Both the position numbers and the translations under genes were made by a program. The notes under the pieces were generated by a model. That model did no database searches, was not told the DNA's origin, and was given only the letters and a program-made list of their open reading frames with translations. Positions 52,072 to 61,581 of a DNA stretch of 64,000 nucleotides are shown here, one piece after another. Each line of letters opens with the position of its first letter. Position 1 is the stretch's first letter. This DNA is from CAISIP01 sp031396205. Its GTDB lineage: Bacteria > Pseudomonadota > Gammaproteobacteria > Burkholderiales > Burkholderiaceae_C. Location of the stretch: the NCBI GenBank assembly GCA_031396205.1, contig JANNKH010000128.1, positions 1 through 64,000 on the forward strand, read 5' to 3'.

Positions 52072-52896
52072 ATGCAACACGATGCCGTTGATACGTCCGG
52101 GCTAGGACCCCAGCGTATCGTGTGCCTGACCGAGGAGACCACCGAGTGGCTATACCTGCTCGGCCAGGAGCACCGCATCGTCGGCATTTCTGGCTACACG
52201 GTACGCCCTTGGCGGGCGCGCCAGGAAAAGCCCCGTGTTAGTGCCTTTCTGACGGCGAAGGTCGACAAGATACTGGCGCTCGAGCCCGATTGTGTATTCG
52301 GTTTCTCGGACCTGCAGGCCGACATTGCGTCCGCTCTGATTCGCCACGGTGTGCAGGTCACGGTGTTCAACCAGCGCAGCGTCGACGAGATCATGTCCAT
52401 GCTCTACCAGGTATCCGCGATGGTGGGCCAGCCTGCCGCCGGACTGGAGCAGATTGCAACCATGCGCGACGGTCTCGACGCGATTCGCTTGGCGGCCGCC
52501 GGCCTGCCGCGCCGGCCCCGGGTGTACTTCGAGGAATGGGACACGCCGCCGATCAGCGCGATCCGCTGGGTGTCCGAACTCATCGGCATCGCCGGTGGCG
52601 ATGACTGCTTTCCCGAACTGGCGCAGATGGCCATGGGCCGGGACCGGATCATTGCCGACGCTGACCAGATCGTGCGGCGCAATCCCGACATCATCATCGG
52701 GTCCTGGTGTGGCAAGAAGTTCCGCCCCGAAACAGTCGCGGCCCGTGGGGGTTGGGCCGGCGTGCCCGCCGTGCGCGACCGGCAGATTTTCGAAATAAAG
52801 TCGGCCGACATACTGCAACCCGGTCCAGCGGCGTTGACCGATGGCGTGTCGCAGTTGCATGCCATCGTCATGAAATGGGCTTCGCACCATGCATGA
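52072..52896 (+). CDS. BtuF-like corrinoid-binding protein without signal peptide
   Basis: A 274-residue periplasmic-binding-fold protein: RIVCLTEETTEWLYLLGQEH, SAFLTAKVDKILALEPDCVF, then LIGIAGGDDCFPEL and RRNPDIIIGSW. It resembles BtuF-type substrate-binding proteins but begins directly with the mature fold, with no signal peptide, lipobox or upstream Met that would supply one. It may bind corrinoid in the cytoplasm or use another route out. It follows btuB by two bases and overlaps cobU by eight. Confidence 0.78.
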   Translation: MQHDAVDTSGLGPQRIVCLTEETTEWLYLLGQEHRIVGISGYTVRPWRARQEKPRVSAFLTAKVDKILALEPDCVFGFSDLQADIASALIRHGVQVTVFNQRSVDEIMSMLYQVSAMVGQPAAGLEQIATMRDGLDAIRLAAAGLPRRPRVYFEEWDTPPISAIRWVSELIGIAGGDDCFPELAQMAMGRDRIIADADQIVRRNPDIIIGSWCGKKFRPETVAARGGWAGVPAVRDRQIFEIKSADILQPGPAALTDGVSQLHAIVMKWASHHA

Positions 52897-53506
52897 AACT
52901 CAGGCACAAGCGCCAGTTTTGCAAGTCGCCGCATCGGAGTTGATTCTGGGCGGGCAACGCAGCGGAAAATCGCGTCGTGCGGAGGCCCTGGCCAGTGCCT
53001 GGCTGGCCGCGTCAGCGCAGCACCGGGCGCTGCTGATCGCCACCGGCACCGCCAGCGACGATGAAATGCGCGATCGCATCGCGCGCCATCGGGCCGACCG
53101 GGCGTTGCGTTGCCCGGCGATGCAAACGATGGAGGAACCGCGTGCCCTGGCCCGGGCCGTGCAGGTGCACAGCCGCGCCGATACCCTGGTCTTGGTCGAT
53201 TGCCTGACCCTGTGGTTGACCCATTTGATTTGGCCCGCGCATGGACTCGACGTGGCATCGGCGCCGCCGCATCTGGCAGACACATGGTGCTCAGAACTGG
53301 ACGCGCTGGTGCTGGCCATCGGCCGCGCACACGGTCCGGTGGTGCTGGTCAGTAACGAAATTGGCCAGGGCGTGATTCCGATGGGACGCGAGGTACGCGC
53401 TTTTGTCGATGCGCTGGGGCAGCTCAACCAGGCCGTGGCCGCAACCTGCAGCCGCGTGACGCTCATGTGCGCCGGATTACCACTGTGCTTTAAGGATGCG
53501 GTATGA
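52889..53506 (+). CDS. cobU: adenosylcobinamide kinase/guanylyltransferase
   Basis: A 205-residue CobU/CobP. The P-loop LILGGQRSGKSRRAE begins at about residue 18. RHRADRALRCPAMQTMEEP follows, with DCLTLWLTHLIW and SNEIGQGVIPMGREVRAFVD, all diagnostic. It phosphorylates and then GMP-activates adenosylcobinamide for joining with the lower ligand by CobS. The N-terminus is a little longer than in E. coli. Confidence 0.93.
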   Translation: MHETQAQAPVLQVAASELILGGQRSGKSRRAEALASAWLAASAQHRALLIATGTASDDEMRDRIARHRADRALRCPAMQTMEEPRALARAVQVHSRADTLVLVDCLTLWLTHLIWPAHGLDVASAPPHLADTWCSELDALVLAIGRAHGPVVLVSNEIGQGVIPMGREVRAFVDALGQLNQAVAATCSRVTLMCAGLPLCFKDAV

Positions 53507-53561
53507 GCCGCCGGGCCGCTCCCAAGGCGAATGCCGCAGTGCGCAGCACGCAGGTAGGCCC

Positions 53562-54440
53562 ATGAGTTTCGCGATGCTGCTGCGCCGGGCCCGGGCCATG
53601 TTTCCAATCGTGCTGTTGTGCGCCGGCACATGGGCCAGTGCCCTGGAGATCACCGACGACCGGGGCAGGCGCGTATCGCTGCCGGCATCACCGGCGCGTA
53701 TCGTCAGCATCTTGCCCTCGCTGACCGAAATGGTGTGCCAGTTGGGCCAATGCCAGCGACTGGTGGGCGTCGATCGGTATTCGAACTATCCGGAGCAGGT
53801 CCGCCGACTGCCCAAGGTGGGCGGTGGCCTGGATCCCAATGTCGAGGCCATCGTCGCGCTGCGCCCCGACGTGGTGTTGCTGGCCACGTCCTCGCCGGTG
53901 GCGGCGCGGCTGGAGTCGCTGGGCATCAAGGTGTTGGCGCTCGAACCCAAGCGGTATTCGGATGTGCAGCGGGTGCTGGCGCAGATGGGCGTCTTGCTGG
54001 GGGTAGCCGACGCGTCGCGCCTGTGGACCGAGATCGAGGCTGGCGTGGCCTCGGCGGCAAAATCGCTGCCGGCATCGATCCGGGGCAAGCGGATCTATTT
54101 CGAGGTCAACAGTGCACCCTATGCCGCGGGCGAGGCGTCGTTCATCGGCGAGACCCTGCAGCGCCTGGGCATGCGCAACATCGTGCCGGCCGAGCTGGGT
54201 CCGTTCCCGAAAATCAATCCCGAGTTCGTCGTACGCGCCGATCCCGATCTGATCATGGTCGGCGACGCCAATTTCGCCGGCATGGCGCAACGCCCGGGCT
54301 GGTCCGGTATGCGCGCGATCGCAACGCAGCGGGTTTGTGTCTTCGAGCCGGCGCAGTCCGACGTGATGGTGCGCCCCGGGCCGCGCATGGCCGAGGCGGC
54401 CAATACCATGGCGCAATGCCTGTTGCGCCATTTGCCATGA
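53562..54440 (+). CDS. btuF: periplasmic corrinoid-binding protein BtuF
   Basis: A 292-residue ABC substrate-binding protein with signal peptide (hydrophobic run FPIVLLCAGTWASA). The mature domain starts LEITDDRGRRVSLPA, then RIVSILPSLTEMVCQLG, and contains KVLALEPKRYSDVQRVL, PYAAGEASFIGETLQRLG and PDLIMVGDANF. With btuC and btuD it makes a full importer; it is the second binding protein in the cluster. ATG 53562 is preferred, since the frame to 53496 is inside cobU. Confidence 0.9.
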   Translation: MSFAMLLRRARAMFPIVLLCAGTWASALEITDDRGRRVSLPASPARIVSILPSLTEMVCQLGQCQRLVGVDRYSNYPEQVRRLPKVGGGLDPNVEAIVALRPDVVLLATSSPVAARLESLGIKVLALEPKRYSDVQRVLAQMGVLLGVADASRLWTEIEAGVASAAKSLPASIRGKRIYFEVNSAPYAAGEASFIGETLQRLGMRNIVPAELGPFPKINPEFVVRADPDLIMVGDANFAGMAQRPGWSGMRAIATQRVCVFEPAQSDVMVRPGPRMAEAANTMAQCLLRHLP

Positions 54441-55465
54441 GCACGGTCAGCAACACGGCGCGGCGCGGCGGCACCGAACCAGCGCGCGTGGCCGGCTTGC
54501 TGCTCGCCGGGTCGTGCCTGTTGCTGCTGCTGGGCGTGGCAATTGGCAGCACGGGACTGGAGAGTCTGTGGGGCACGCCGGATAACCCGGTTGCGCTGCA
54601 GATCATCCGCGACATTCGTGCCCCCCGCGCACTGGGCGCCTGGCTTGCCGGCGCGCTACTGGGCCTGGCCGGTGCCATTGCGCAAGGACTGTTCCGCAAC
54701 CCGCTCGCGGACCCCTACCTGCTGGGCAGTGCATCGGGCGCGTCATTCGGCGTGGCATGTGCCCTGGCGTTGATGGGAACGACACCGTTCGCAACCGAAT
54801 GGTTGTCCCGGCTTGGACTGACGACGGCCGCCTTTGCCGGAGCCACCGGTGCCGTGTTCCTGACCTTGTTGCTGGCCCAGGGCGTACACCAGACGATGCG
54901 GTTGCTGCTCGCTGGCGTGGTAGTGGGCGTGGTGCTCGGCGCCATGGGTTCGCTGATCATGATGCTGCAGCCCGAGGTGATGTTGTCGATGCAGGCGTTC
55001 ATGCTCGGCAGCACCGGATTTGTCGGTTGGTCGGCCTGCGGCGTGATGGCGCTGGCCTGGCTTGTCTGCGTGCTGATTGCGGCCGCGCTGAGTCGTTTGC
55101 TTGACGGGCTCTCGCTGGGCGAGGCCACTGCCGCCAGCCTGGGCCTGCCATTGCCGCGGATGCGGGCGGTGCTGGTCGCGACACTGGCATTGGCCACCGG
55201 TGCCGCGGTGGCCCAGACCGGCTTGATCGCGTTTGTCGGGCTGGCCGCGCCGCACCTGGTGCGTTCGATGGTGCGCACCACACACCGGCGCTTTCTGCTG
55301 CTGTCCAGCCTGATGGGTGCGGTGCTGCTGCTGGCCGCGGACACGCTGGCGCGCTGGCTGATCGCTCCGCAGGAACTGCCGGTGGGGGTGCTGACCGCGG
55401 TGCTGGGGGGTGGTTATCTGTTGTGGTTGATGCACCGACGCGCTGGACCGCGCAGCGCAACGTGA
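54437..55465 (+). CDS. btuC: corrinoid ABC transporter permease BtuC
   Basis: A 342-residue FecCD-family permease with about ten transmembrane helices. Landmarks are DIRAPRALGAWLAGALLGLAGA, GLFRNPLADPYLLGSASGA, AQTGLIAFVGLAAPHLVRS (the cytoplasmic coupling loop) and LPVGVLTAVLGGGYLLWLM. ATG 54437 overlaps the btuF stop by four bases. Confidence 0.93.
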   Translation: MSTVSNTARRGGTEPARVAGLLLAGSCLLLLLGVAIGSTGLESLWGTPDNPVALQIIRDIRAPRALGAWLAGALLGLAGAIAQGLFRNPLADPYLLGSASGASFGVACALALMGTTPFATEWLSRLGLTTAAFAGATGAVFLTLLLAQGVHQTMRLLLAGVVVGVVLGAMGSLIMMLQPEVMLSMQAFMLGSTGFVGWSACGVMALAWLVCVLIAAALSRLLDGLSLGEATAASLGLPLPRMRAVLVATLALATGAAVAQTGLIAFVGLAAPHLVRSMVRTTHRRFLLLSSLMGAVLLLAADTLARWLIAPQELPVGVLTAVLGGGYLLWLMHRRAGPRSAT

Positions 55466-56247
55466 TGCCCGATTCAATCGGCACGATGGCCTTGCAGGCG
55501 CATGGCATCCGCGCGCAACTCGGCCGGGTGCAGGTATTGCACGGTATTGATCTGGTCCTGCCGCGCGGGCGCTGGACCAGCGTGGTCGGACCCAATGGCG
55601 CGGGAAAGTCGACGCTGCTCAAGTCGCTGGCGCAATTGACACCGCATGCGGGCGAGGTATTGTTGATGGGTGAGTCATTGGCACGGATGCCGGCGCGGGA
55701 TCGGGCGCGTCGCATGGCCTGGCTGGGCCAGAACGAATCGAGTGGCGATGATCTGCGGGTGTGGGATGTCGCGATGCTGGGCCGTCTGCCGCATCAGGGC
55801 TGGCTGGCCGCGCCCAGCGCTGCCGATCACCAGGCGGTCGAAGAGGCGCTGCGCGCGACGCAGGCGTGGGAATGGCGCGAGCGCGCGCTGGGCCAGCTCT
55901 CCGGCGGCGAACGCCAGCGCGTGTTGCTGGCGCGCGCCCTGGCAGTGCAGGCGCAGGTATTGTTGATGGACGAACCGCTGGCCAATCTGGACCCGCCGCA
56001 CCAGTCCGACTGGCTGCGGGTGGTGCGCCAGCAATTGGCGCAGGGACGTACCGTGGTCAGCGTGCTGCACGAGATCTCGTTTGCGCTGCATGCCGATGAC
56101 ATGCTGATTCTTGCCCAGGGCCGTATCGTGCACCAGGGCGCCTGCAGCGACCCGCATACCCATCGCCAACTCGAACAGGTGTTCGAGCACCGGATCGTCA
56201 TCCTGCCGGTGGCTGGTCAATGGGTCGCACTGGCACGCGACGGTTGA
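55465..56247 (+). CDS. btuD: corrinoid ABC transporter ATPase BtuD
   Basis: A 260-residue ABC ATPase: Walker A VVGPNGAGKSTLL, Q-loop AWLGQNESS, signature LSGGERQRVLLARAL, Walker B VLLMDEPLANLD and the H-loop His in SVLHEISFAL. The ATG shares a base with the btuC stop (TGATG), so it is coupled to the permease. Confidence 0.93.
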   Translation: MPDSIGTMALQAHGIRAQLGRVQVLHGIDLVLPRGRWTSVVGPNGAGKSTLLKSLAQLTPHAGEVLLMGESLARMPARDRARRMAWLGQNESSGDDLRVWDVAMLGRLPHQGWLAAPSAADHQAVEEALRATQAWEWRERALGQLSGGERQRVLLARALAVQAQVLLMDEPLANLDPPHQSDWLRVVRQQLAQGRTVVSVLHEISFALHADDMLILAQGRIVHQGACSDPHTHRQLEQVFEHRIVILPVAGQWVALARDG

Positions 56248-56304
56248 TGGACCCATGAGATCTGGCGCATACCATCGGCAATTGCTGACCGCAGGGGAGG
56301 TTCC

Positions 56305-57810
56305 GTGCCGCTAGCGCAGCGCCCGGCACCGCGGCCTGCGCGCGCCGTCATGGTGCTGGGCACCAGCAGCGGGGCGGGCAAGAGCTGGCTGGCTACGGCC
56401 CTGTGCCGCTGGTATGCGCGCCAGGGTCTGCGCGTGGCGCCGTTCAAGGCGCAGAACATGAGCAACAACGCCCGTGTGGTGGCCGCTACCGAGGCTGACG
56501 GACGCGCAGGCGAGATCGGCAGCGCGCAGTATTTCCAGGCGCTGGCAGCGCGCGCCGTGCCGGACGTTCGCATGAATCCCTTGTTGCTCAAACCCGAACG
56601 CGACACCCACAGCCAGGTGGTACTGATGGGGAAGGTGGACCGTGCGCTGGCCGATATGCCGTGGCGCGGCCGCAGCGAGCGGGTATGGCCTGTGGTGCGC
56701 GGCGCGCTCGACGCCTTGCTGGCGCACAACGATGTGGTGGTGATCGAGGGCGCAGGCTCGCCGACCGAGATCAACCTGATGGACAGTGACATCGTGAATC
56801 TGCGCGTGGCCCGACACGCGGCTGCGGCCTGCCTGCTGGTCACCGACATCGACCGGGGGGGCGCATTCGCCCATCTGTTTGGCACCTGGGCTTTGATGCC
56901 CGAGTCCGACCGCGCGTTGCTGCGCGGTTTTGTTCTCAACAAGTTCCGCGGCGATCCGTCGCTGCTGGCGCCAGGGCCGCAACTGCTGCACCAGCGCACC
57001 GGCGTCCCGACCGTGGCAACGCTGCCGATGTGGTGGCAGCACGGCCTGCCGGAGGAGGACGGCGTGTTCGACCATCGCGGCAGCCGGCCCGGCGCGGTGA
57101 CGCGACGCATCGCCGTGATCGCGTTCCCGCATATCAGCAATCTGGACGAGTTCCAGTCACTCAAGAATGTGCCCGGCGTCTGCCTGCTGTGGGTGCGCAG
57201 CCCATCCCAACTGCAGGCGCTGGGTCCGGATGACTGGCTGATCCTGCCGGGATCCAAGTCAACGACCAACGATCTGGCCTGGCTGCGCGGGCAGGGTCTG
57301 GACCGTGCGGTCACGGCGCATGCGGCGCGCGGCGCACCGGTGCTGGGCATCTGCGCCGGGCTGCAGATGCTGGGCGAGGCGTTGATCGATCCGCACGGAA
57401 TCGACGGAAACGGGCCCGGACTCGGACTGCTGGCGCTGGTCACGACGTTCGAGCCAGACAAGACGGTGCGCCATACGCAGGCATCGTTCGGCGCCCTTGT
57501 CGGCCCCTGGCAAGCCTTGTCGGGCATCGCACTGGATGGTTACGAGATCCACCATGGGCAAACGCAGGTGCACACCGCCATGGCTGCTGCCGGCGCCTGC
57601 CTGCGTTGCGTCATGCCGGCCGACCTGGCCTGGCAGAATGACGCCGGCAATGTGCTCGGGATCTACCTGCACGGCCTGTTTGAAAAAGCGCAGGTGCTGG
57701 AGGCACTGTTCGGTGCCAGCACGCCAAGCCTGGACAGTGTGTTCGATGGTCTGGCGGACTACATCGATCGCCATTTCGATCCAGGCATACTCCGCGCCCT
57801 GATCGCCTGA
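56305..57810 (+). CDS. cobQ: cobyric acid synthase
   Basis: A 501-residue CobQ/CbiP that amidates four side chains of adenosylcobyrinic acid a,c-diamide. The N-terminal ATPase half has LGTSSGAGKSWLATALCRW and FKAQNMSNNA. The C-terminal glutamine amidotransferase half has the Cys in GICAGLQMLG and the His in YLHGLFE. The start is a GTG at 56305 with AGGGGAGG ahead. No earlier corrin-ring genes occur in the window. Confidence 0.93.
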   Translation: MPLAQRPAPRPARAVMVLGTSSGAGKSWLATALCRWYARQGLRVAPFKAQNMSNNARVVAATEADGRAGEIGSAQYFQALAARAVPDVRMNPLLLKPERDTHSQVVLMGKVDRALADMPWRGRSERVWPVVRGALDALLAHNDVVVIEGAGSPTEINLMDSDIVNLRVARHAAAACLLVTDIDRGGAFAHLFGTWALMPESDRALLRGFVLNKFRGDPSLLAPGPQLLHQRTGVPTVATLPMWWQHGLPEEDGVFDHRGSRPGAVTRRIAVIAFPHISNLDEFQSLKNVPGVCLLWVRSPSQLQALGPDDWLILPGSKSTTNDLAWLRGQGLDRAVTAHAARGAPVLGICAGLQMLGEALIDPHGIDGNGPGLGLLALVTTFEPDKTVRHTQASFGALVGPWQALSGIALDGYEIHHGQTQVHTAMAAAGACLRCVMPADLAWQNDAGNVLGIYLHGLFEKAQVLEALFGASTPSLDSVFDGLADYIDRHFDPGILRALIA

Positions 57811-57880
57811 CGCGCGTTACGAGGCTGCAACCATTCCTGGCACCTCGTCGCGCCGCTCCACTTTCTCAACCACCACCAAG

Positions 57881-58948
57881 ATGACCAACATACCCACCTT
57901 GCACGACATCTCCAACAATGCCCTGGGCCAGGTGTTGCAGCATAAGCTCGATCAAAAAACCAAGCCGCTGGGTTCGCTGGGTGTGCTGGAGACACTGGCG
58001 CGTCGGCTGGGCGAGATCCTGGGGACCGACAGCCCGCAACTCGAGCAGCCCCAACTGCTGGTGTTTGCGGCCGACCATGGCCTGGTGCGTCGCGGCATCT
58101 CGGCGTATCCGAGCGACGTGACCTGGCAGATGGTCGAGAATTTTCTGGCTGGCGGCGCCGCGGCCAGCGTGTTGGCACGCCAGCATGCGATCGCGCTGAA
58201 CGTGGTCGACTGCGGCGTTGCGCATGCATTTCACAGCCGCCCAACGCCCGCTCCTGGCCTGCCCCGCTTGTTGTCGTTTCGCATTGCCGACGGTACGGCG
58301 GACATGTCGCAGGGTCCCGCCATGTCGGATGCCCAATGCCGGCAGGCGATCGATAACGGACGCGAGGCGATGCGCGGGTTGCCAGGCAACGCGGTGTTGC
58401 TGGGCGAGATGGGTATTGGCAATACGTCGGCGGCTGCATTGCTGCTGGCGCGCCTGGCCAAACTGGACATCGCGCACTGTACCGGGGCCGGCACGGGGCT
58501 CGATGCAGCGGGCATTGCGCGCAAGACGGCCGTGTTGGCCGAGGTGCTGGATCGGCACGCCGATGCGCACAGCCCGCTGGATGTGCTGGCGCGCATGGGG
58601 GGGTTCGAGATCGCCACCATGGTGGGAGCGCTGTTGCAGGCCGCGTTGGAGCGGCGTGTCATCGTGGTCGACGGCTTCATCACCGGCGCCGCCGTCATGG
58701 TTGCGCATGCCCTGCAACCGCAGGTTCTGCAGCGCTGCGTTTTTGCACATCGCTCCGACGAACGCGGTCATGGCCTGATGCTGCGGCATCTGCGCGTGGA
58801 GCCCCTGGTCGACATGGGCCTACGCCTGGGTGAGGGATCGGGGGCGGCGCTGGTCTGGCCCTTGCTGCAATCGGCCTGCCGACTGTTGTCCGAGATGGCC
58901 AGTTTCGATTCGGCCGGTGTGTCCGAACGAACCGGCCCGGCAAAATGA
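57881..58948 (+). CDS. cobT: nicotinate-nucleotide-dimethylbenzimidazole phosphoribosyltransferase
   Basis: A 355-residue CobT that activates the lower ligand to alpha-ribazole phosphate. Diagnostic pieces are DQKTKPLGSLGVLE near the N-terminus, VFAADHGLVRRGISAYPS, EMGIGNTSAAALLLARL, and the base Glu region VEPLVDMGLRLGEGSGAAL. ATG 57881 is used; the next gene overlaps by four bases. Confidence 0.94.
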   Translation: MTNIPTLHDISNNALGQVLQHKLDQKTKPLGSLGVLETLARRLGEILGTDSPQLEQPQLLVFAADHGLVRRGISAYPSDVTWQMVENFLAGGAAASVLARQHAIALNVVDCGVAHAFHSRPTPAPGLPRLLSFRIADGTADMSQGPAMSDAQCRQAIDNGREAMRGLPGNAVLLGEMGIGNTSAAALLLARLAKLDIAHCTGAGTGLDAAGIARKTAVLAEVLDRHADAHSPLDVLARMGGFEIATMVGALLQAALERRVIVVDGFITGAAVMVAHALQPQVLQRCVFAHRSDERGHGLMLRHLRVEPLVDMGLRLGEGSGAALVWPLLQSACRLLSEMASFDSAGVSERTGPAK

Positions 58949-59751
58949 TACTTTTTGTGCGCCATTATCTGTTGGCGCTGCAATTCTTCAGCCGGGTGCC
59001 GGTAACCGGCGCGCTCGCGGCCTGGGTCGGTTACAGCCCGGCCATGCTGCGAGCCAGCGCGGCGCATTTTCCCGGCGTCGGATGGCTGGTTGGTGGGGTG
59101 TGCGGCATGTTGGCGGCATGGCTGCTGACAGGTTTGCCGGCGCATCCGTTGGCGGCGCTCGTAGCCGCTGCGCTGACCACGGCCGCAGGGGTGCTGTTGA
59201 CCGGCGCCTTTCACGAGGACGGCCTGGCCGACGTGGCCGATGGACTGGGCGGCAGCCTGGAGCGCCAGCGCGCGCTGGAGATCATGAAGGATTCACGCGT
59301 CGGTGCGTTCGGTGCGTTGGCCTTGGTGCTGGTGGTCGCGGTCAAACTGTCGCTGCTGGCGCTGATCGGGGCACTCAGCGCCTCGGCCCTGTGTTGGGGA
59401 CTGTTTCTGGCCCATGTGGTTTCGCGCTTTTTCCCGCTGCTGCTGATTCGCGCCCTGCGGCATGTGGGTGACGATGCGCGCTCGAGGTCCAAGCCCCTGG
59501 CCGACCAGATATCCGGTGCCGGCCTGCTGACCGCAAGCCTGTGGGTGCTGGCGGCGCTGCTGCTGGTGGCTTGGCAAATGCCGTCGCTTCCCTTGGTTGC
59601 ACCGTTGCTGGCCAGTGCGTCGGTGGCGATGTTGCTGTGGCGCTGGTTCGCGGTGCGACTGGACGGTTTTACCGGTGATTGCCTGGGCGCCACGCAGCAA
59701 TTGTGCGAGGTGGCGATCTATCTGGGATTGGCGCTGGCATTGAACCCATGA
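58945..59751 (+). CDS. cobS: adenosylcobinamide-GDP ribazoletransferase
   Basis: A 268-residue membrane enzyme that joins adenosylcobinamide-GDP and alpha-ribazole. The N-terminal FFSRVPV is characteristic, as are GAFHEDGLADVADGLGG with the metal-binding Asp residues, a DSRVGAFGALAL block and the C-terminal DGFTGDCLGATQQLCE. Six to seven hydrophobic segments. ATG overlaps the cobT stop (ATGA), and its own stop overlaps the cobC start. Confidence 0.93.
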   Translation: MILFVRHYLLALQFFSRVPVTGALAAWVGYSPAMLRASAAHFPGVGWLVGGVCGMLAAWLLTGLPAHPLAALVAAALTTAAGVLLTGAFHEDGLADVADGLGGSLERQRALEIMKDSRVGAFGALALVLVVAVKLSLLALIGALSASALCWGLFLAHVVSRFFPLLLIRALRHVGDDARSRSKPLADQISGAGLLTASLWVLAALLLVAWQMPSLPLVAPLLASASVAMLLWRWFAVRLDGFTGDCLGATQQLCEVAIYLGLALALNP

Positions 59752-60413
59752 ACCGGTGTCGCGGCAACAATACAGCGGCCATTGCAGCCGGCAAGGGCGC
59801 CACTGCACTCGCCGTGCGAGGCGATGGATCGCCAGCCACGGATCATGGCGGCTTGTGGCTGGTGCGCCATGCCCGGCCGCTGGTCGATGCTGGAACCTGT
59901 TATGGTCTGACTGACGTCGCGGTCGACCCAGCCGAGAACCGTGCGGCGGCGCGCAGACTGGCGCGGATCATCGCGCCAAACGCCATGATCCGCAGCTCGC
60001 CATTGCGCCGCTGTACCGCACTGGCCCATGCATTGCGCAGCGTGCGCCCCGACCTGCAATGGCAAACGGATGCACGCATTGCCGAGATGGATTTTGGTCG
60101 TTGGGAGGGCAGGCCCTGGCGCGACATACCGCGGGCGGAACTGGACTTGTGGACCGCACAGTTTGCGTCATGGCGGTTTGGTGGTGCCGAGTCCGTGCAG
60201 CACATGCTGGACCGGGTCAACGCTGCGTGGCGAGACTGCCGTGCCATCCCCGCCAGCCACGTCTGGCTGACCCATGCTGGCGTCATACGCTGCGCCATGC
60301 TGGTCGCAGGTGGCCTGCACGCCATCGAACGCGCCGACCAATGGCCGCGAGAACCACTGGCCTTCGGCGGGCTGACCCGATTGTCGTGGCGCGATCAGCC
60401 GAGCACGACCTGA
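59748..60413 (+). CDS. cobC: alpha-ribazole phosphatase / histidine phosphatase family
   Basis: A 221-residue phosphatase with the phospho-His motif GLWLVRHARPLVD near residue 40. Arg residues follow in RSSPLRRCTALAHAL, then the acid in EMDFGRWEGRPW and the second His in VWLTHAGVIRCAML. The cob context supports removal of the alpha-ribazole 5'-phosphate. The N-terminal 33 residues are extra and low in signature. It is the last gene of the cobalamin cluster, overlapping the convergent diguanylate cyclase by 19 bases. Confidence 0.9.
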   Translation: MNRCRGNNTAAIAAGKGATALAVRGDGSPATDHGGLWLVRHARPLVDAGTCYGLTDVAVDPAENRAAARRLARIIAPNAMIRSSPLRRCTALAHALRSVRPDLQWQTDARIAEMDFGRWEGRPWRDIPRAELDLWTAQFASWRFGGAESVQHMLDRVNAAWRDCRAIPASHVWLTHAGVIRCAMLVAGGLHAIERADQWPREPLAFGGLTRLSWRDQPSTT

Positions 60414-61549
60414 TCGCGGCCCTGCTTCTTGGCCTTGTACATTGCACGATCGGCCCGCGCCATCAGTCCGTCTACCGAGTCCTTGTCGGGGAGGTTGGTC
60501 GTCACACCGATACTGACGGTGAACTTTTGCGGATGGCTGAGTTCACCCACCTTGGCGCGGATGCGCTCGGCAACCACGCGTGCAACCTCGATCGAGGTTT
60601 CGGGCAGCACGACGACGAATTCTTCACCGCCCAGGCGTCCGATCACGTCGGCACGCCGCAGCAGGGTGTTGACCGCGGTGACGAACTGCACCAGCACCCG
60701 GTCGCCCGCCTGGTGGCCAAAGCCATCGTTGATGCTCTTGAAATGGTCGATATCGATCAGCAGGATCGACATCGATCGGCGGTGGCGATTGCAGCGCTCG
60801 AGTTCCTGCTGGCAGACCTCGGTCAGGTTGCGCCGTGTCAGCGCATTGGTCAGTGAATCATGCGAGGCCAGATGTTCAAACTCGGTGCGCACCCGATCGG
60901 TGGCCATCAAAACCAGGCTGATGGCTGTCAGCAGCATCAGGAAGGGATAGCTGATGACATAGATCAGGTTCTGTGGTGTCGTATCCAGAATGCCCGAACC
61001 CAGGGGAAACAGCCACGCTGTGGCGAAACGCAGTGCCTGGCTCAGTAGCGCCGCAATCAGGACCGCGAGGGCGAACCGGTAGGCGAAACTGCCGCCACCC
61101 TTGCGCAGGATCAAGAGGGCATGCGACGAGAACAACCATGACATGGTGAAGATGGAGATCATCAGGCGTGGCTGGTACTGCGGATCGACCACGGTGAACC
61201 AGCCCGATAACGAGGTCAGGCCTACGATGAACAGGAAACGTGGCCAGAAACGGACATTCAGGCCAAAAAATCGCTGGCTACCGAAATACTGCAGATAGAC
61301 GCCGGAAAAGATCAGCAGGTTGGCCAGTGTGATCGCCACCAGATCCGGTGAAATGCCACGGGTTGCCGCCGTCAGGCCCGCCAAGAACAACACACCGGTG
61401 CCCGCTGTCCAATGCCCCAGGCCCTTGACCGACGGCGGATAGTTGCGTTGCAAAAAATACAGCACGATCGCCATCAGACCGCCCATGATGCCGGTCAATA
61501 GTACGATCGTGCGGGGATCTACAAACGGAACGGGTGAACCAGTGCCCAT
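60395..61549 (-). CDS. membrane diguanylate cyclase
   Basis: A 384-residue protein with six to seven N-terminal transmembrane segments (residues 15-215) and a C-terminal GGDEF domain. The domain opens with LASHDSLTNALTRRNL, then IDIDHFKSINDGFGHQAGD, and has the active site GRLGGEEFVVVLPE with an intact RxxD inhibitory site just upstream. It makes c-di-GMP in response to an unknown membrane signal. Confidence 0.93.
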   Translation of the reverse strand: MGTGSPVPFVDPRTIVLLTGIMGGLMAIVLYFLQRNYPPSVKGLGHWTAGTGVLFLAGLTAATRGISPDLVAITLANLLIFSGVYLQYFGSQRFFGLNVRFWPRFLFIVGLTSLSGWFTVVDPQYQPRLMISIFTMSWLFSSHALLILRKGGGSFAYRFALAVLIAALLSQALRFATAWLFPLGSGILDTTPQNLIYVISYPFLMLLTAISLVLMATDRVRTEFEHLASHDSLTNALTRRNLTEVCQQELERCNRHRRSMSILLIDIDHFKSINDGFGHQAGDRVLVQFVTAVNTLLRRADVIGRLGGEEFVVVLPETSIEVARVVAERIRAKVGELSHPQKFTVSIGVTTNLPDKDSVDGLMARADRAMYKAKKQGRDQVVLG

Positions 61550-61581
61550 GGTTTGATTATGACGGCCAGACGAGGCGCAAA

